From: Ruminococcus sp. CAG:254
GTDB taxonomy: Bacteria; Bacillota; Clostridia; Oscillospirales; Ruminococcaceae
DNA length: 49,834 nt
NCBI GenBank assembly: GCA_000433635.1
Contig: HF997890.1
Coordinates: 1-49,834 of the forward strand
Reading direction: 5' to 3'
Positions within the stretch are counted from its first letter, which is position 1, and the number at the start of each line of letters is the position of its first letter. Positions 49,160 to 49,834 of the stretch are shown here, piece by piece. The translations under genes and the position numbers were made by a program. The notes below the pieces were generated by a model, which did no database searches, had not been told where the DNA came from, and worked only from the letters and a program-made list of their open reading frames with translations.

Positions 49160-49698
49160 AACCATTAAAAGGAAGTCGTACAGAAGCCAACTTAATGGCA
49201 GCGTTTGCCGGAGAAACACAGGCAAGAACCAAGTACACGTATTATGCTTCTCAGGCAAAAAAAGACGGTTATGTGCAGATTTCAAAGATTTTTGAAGAAA
49301 CCGCTGCCAACGAAAAAGAACACGCAAAAATCTGGTTCAAGCTGTTGCACGGCGGTGCAATGCCGGCAACCACGGAGAATTTGAAAGATGCCGCTGCTGG
49401 TGAGCATTTTGAATGGGCTGATATGTATCGGGAATTTGCGGAGCAGGCACGGCAAGAGGGGTTCGACCAAATTGCTGCCCTGTTTGAAGCAGTCGGAAAG
49501 ATTGAAAAGACACATGAAGAACGCTTTCGCAAGCTGCTTGCCAATGTCGAGGGCGGATATGTGTTCTCGAAAGACGGCGATACCATCTGGGAATGTGCAA
49601 ATTGCGGACACATTCACATCGGAAAACAAGCTCCGGAAGTCTGTCCGGTCTGCAATCATCCGCAGTCGTATTTTCAGGTGAAAGCAGAGAATTATTAA
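49156..49698 (+). CDS. Rubrerythrin
   Basis: This non-haem di-iron peroxidase reduces hydrogen peroxide in anaerobes. The 180-residue protein has a ferritin-like four-helix domain with iron ligands in FAGETQARTKY, EKEHAKIWF and KIEKTHEERF, followed by a rubredoxin-like C-terminus with CANC and CPVC pairs. Although the frame extends upstream, AAGGAG and the ATGA overlap with perR fix the start at MKPLKGSRTEANL. Derepression by peroxide through PerR is inferred from the operator. Confidence 0.96.
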   Translation: MKPLKGSRTEANLMAAFAGETQARTKYTYYASQAKKDGYVQISKIFEETAANEKEHAKIWFKLLHGGAMPATTENLKDAAAGEHFEWADMYREFAEQARQEGFDQIAALFEAVGKIEKTHEERFRKLLANVEGGYVFSKDGDTIWECANCGHIHIGKQAPEVCPVCNHPQSYFQVKAENY

Positions 49699-49733
49699 AC
49701 GGGATTTTCATTTTAACATCCAGTAGTAAGAAG

Positions 49734-49756
49734 TCCCCCACCTCTAAGGTGGGGGA
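49734..49756 (+). repeat. Perfect C5/G5 hairpin resembling an IS200/IS605-type end
   Basis: TCCCCCACCT pairs with AGGTGGGGGA around a 3-nt loop. No T-run follows, so it is not a standard terminator. Such hairpins, followed by a promoter-like sequence, are common at the subterminal ends of IS200/IS605 and TnpB-only elements in gut Clostridia. Confidence 0.6.
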
Positions 49757-49771
49757 TGAATTGCACCCCCA

Positions 49772-49800
49772 TTGACAAACTAAAAATAATATTATATAAT
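49772..49800 (+). promoter_or_regulatory. Rightward promoter at the window edge
   Basis: Perfect TTGACA-N17-TATAAT in A/T-rich sequence, reading into whatever gene lies beyond the window. Confidence 0.78.
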
Positions 49801-49834
49801 GTAACCAATAAAAAGTATGATGAGCGTGTCATAT

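Larger units (their letters stand above)
49727..49834 (+). mobile_element. Possible left part of an IS200/IS605-family element running off the window
   Basis: The subterminal hairpin, a CACCCCC repeat of part of its arm at 49764-49770, a perfect rightward promoter and the absence of any gene before the edge suggest the start of an insertion element. No transposase sequence is in view, so this rests on pattern only. Confidence 0.4.

Overview
The window looks like the chromosome of a low-to-mid GC Gram-positive gut Clostridia member, most like Ruminococcus or a close Oscillospiraceae relative. This rests on gene order and protein character seen in the sequence: GGAGG-type ribosome binding sites, canonical TTGACA/TATAAT promoters, a sortase-built pilus locus, a Firmicutes translation/kinase gene string and PerR-rubrerythrin. 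The species cannot be fixed from the sequence alone.

Layout. 1-3.0 kb, minus strand: an edge-truncated lipid-linked saccharide flippase and a VanY-like D,D-carboxypeptidase. 3.0-7.4 kb: an AspT/YidE-type transporter with a long structured-looking leader, then a membrane O-acyltransferase (MBOAT) paired with an extracytoplasmic SGNH protein, which together probably acylate a wall or surface polymer. 7.6-10.9 kb: two glutamate dehydrogenases of different subclasses, the second with strongly biased codons. 10.9-11.8 kb, minus strand: a nitrilase-family amidase.

12.1-28.7 kb is the accessory centrepiece, a sortase-dependent pilus locus: a small coiled-coil protein, signal peptidase I, a 3562-residue LPXTG adhesin, the major pilin, a class C sortase, a minor pilin and a second sortase. 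The adhesin is a mosaic of collagen-adhesin-like modules and ten Cna-B-like domains. Two of these Cna-B domains are split at what looks like the same loop, one by a complete SGNH/GDSL hydrolase domain and the other by about 600 residues of Ig-like (BIG2) and possible carbohydrate-binding modules. Both split domains keep the Lys/Glu/Asn residues expected for an internal isopeptide bond. The major pilin has its own promoter, bracketed by a perfect 15-bp inverted repeat.

28.7-30.7 kb: a rhomboid-like membrane protein lacking the catalytic motifs, and an AI-2E-family transporter. 30.9-44.1 kb: a long housekeeping string yicC-gmk-rpoZ-priA-def-fmt-yugP-rsmB-rlmN-PP2C-PASTA kinase-rsgA-thiN. It follows the Bacillus/Clostridium order but lacks remA, coaBC and rpe, and the priA start is anomalous. 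44.1-45.0 kb, minus strand: a DMT/EamA transporter. 45.1-48.6 kb: an HD-domain protein, then a TPP riboswitch with terminator controlling thiE-thiD-thiC. 48.7-49.7 kb: a PerR-type regulator with a palindromic operator, coupled to rubrerythrin. The right edge looks like the start of an IS200/IS605-type element.
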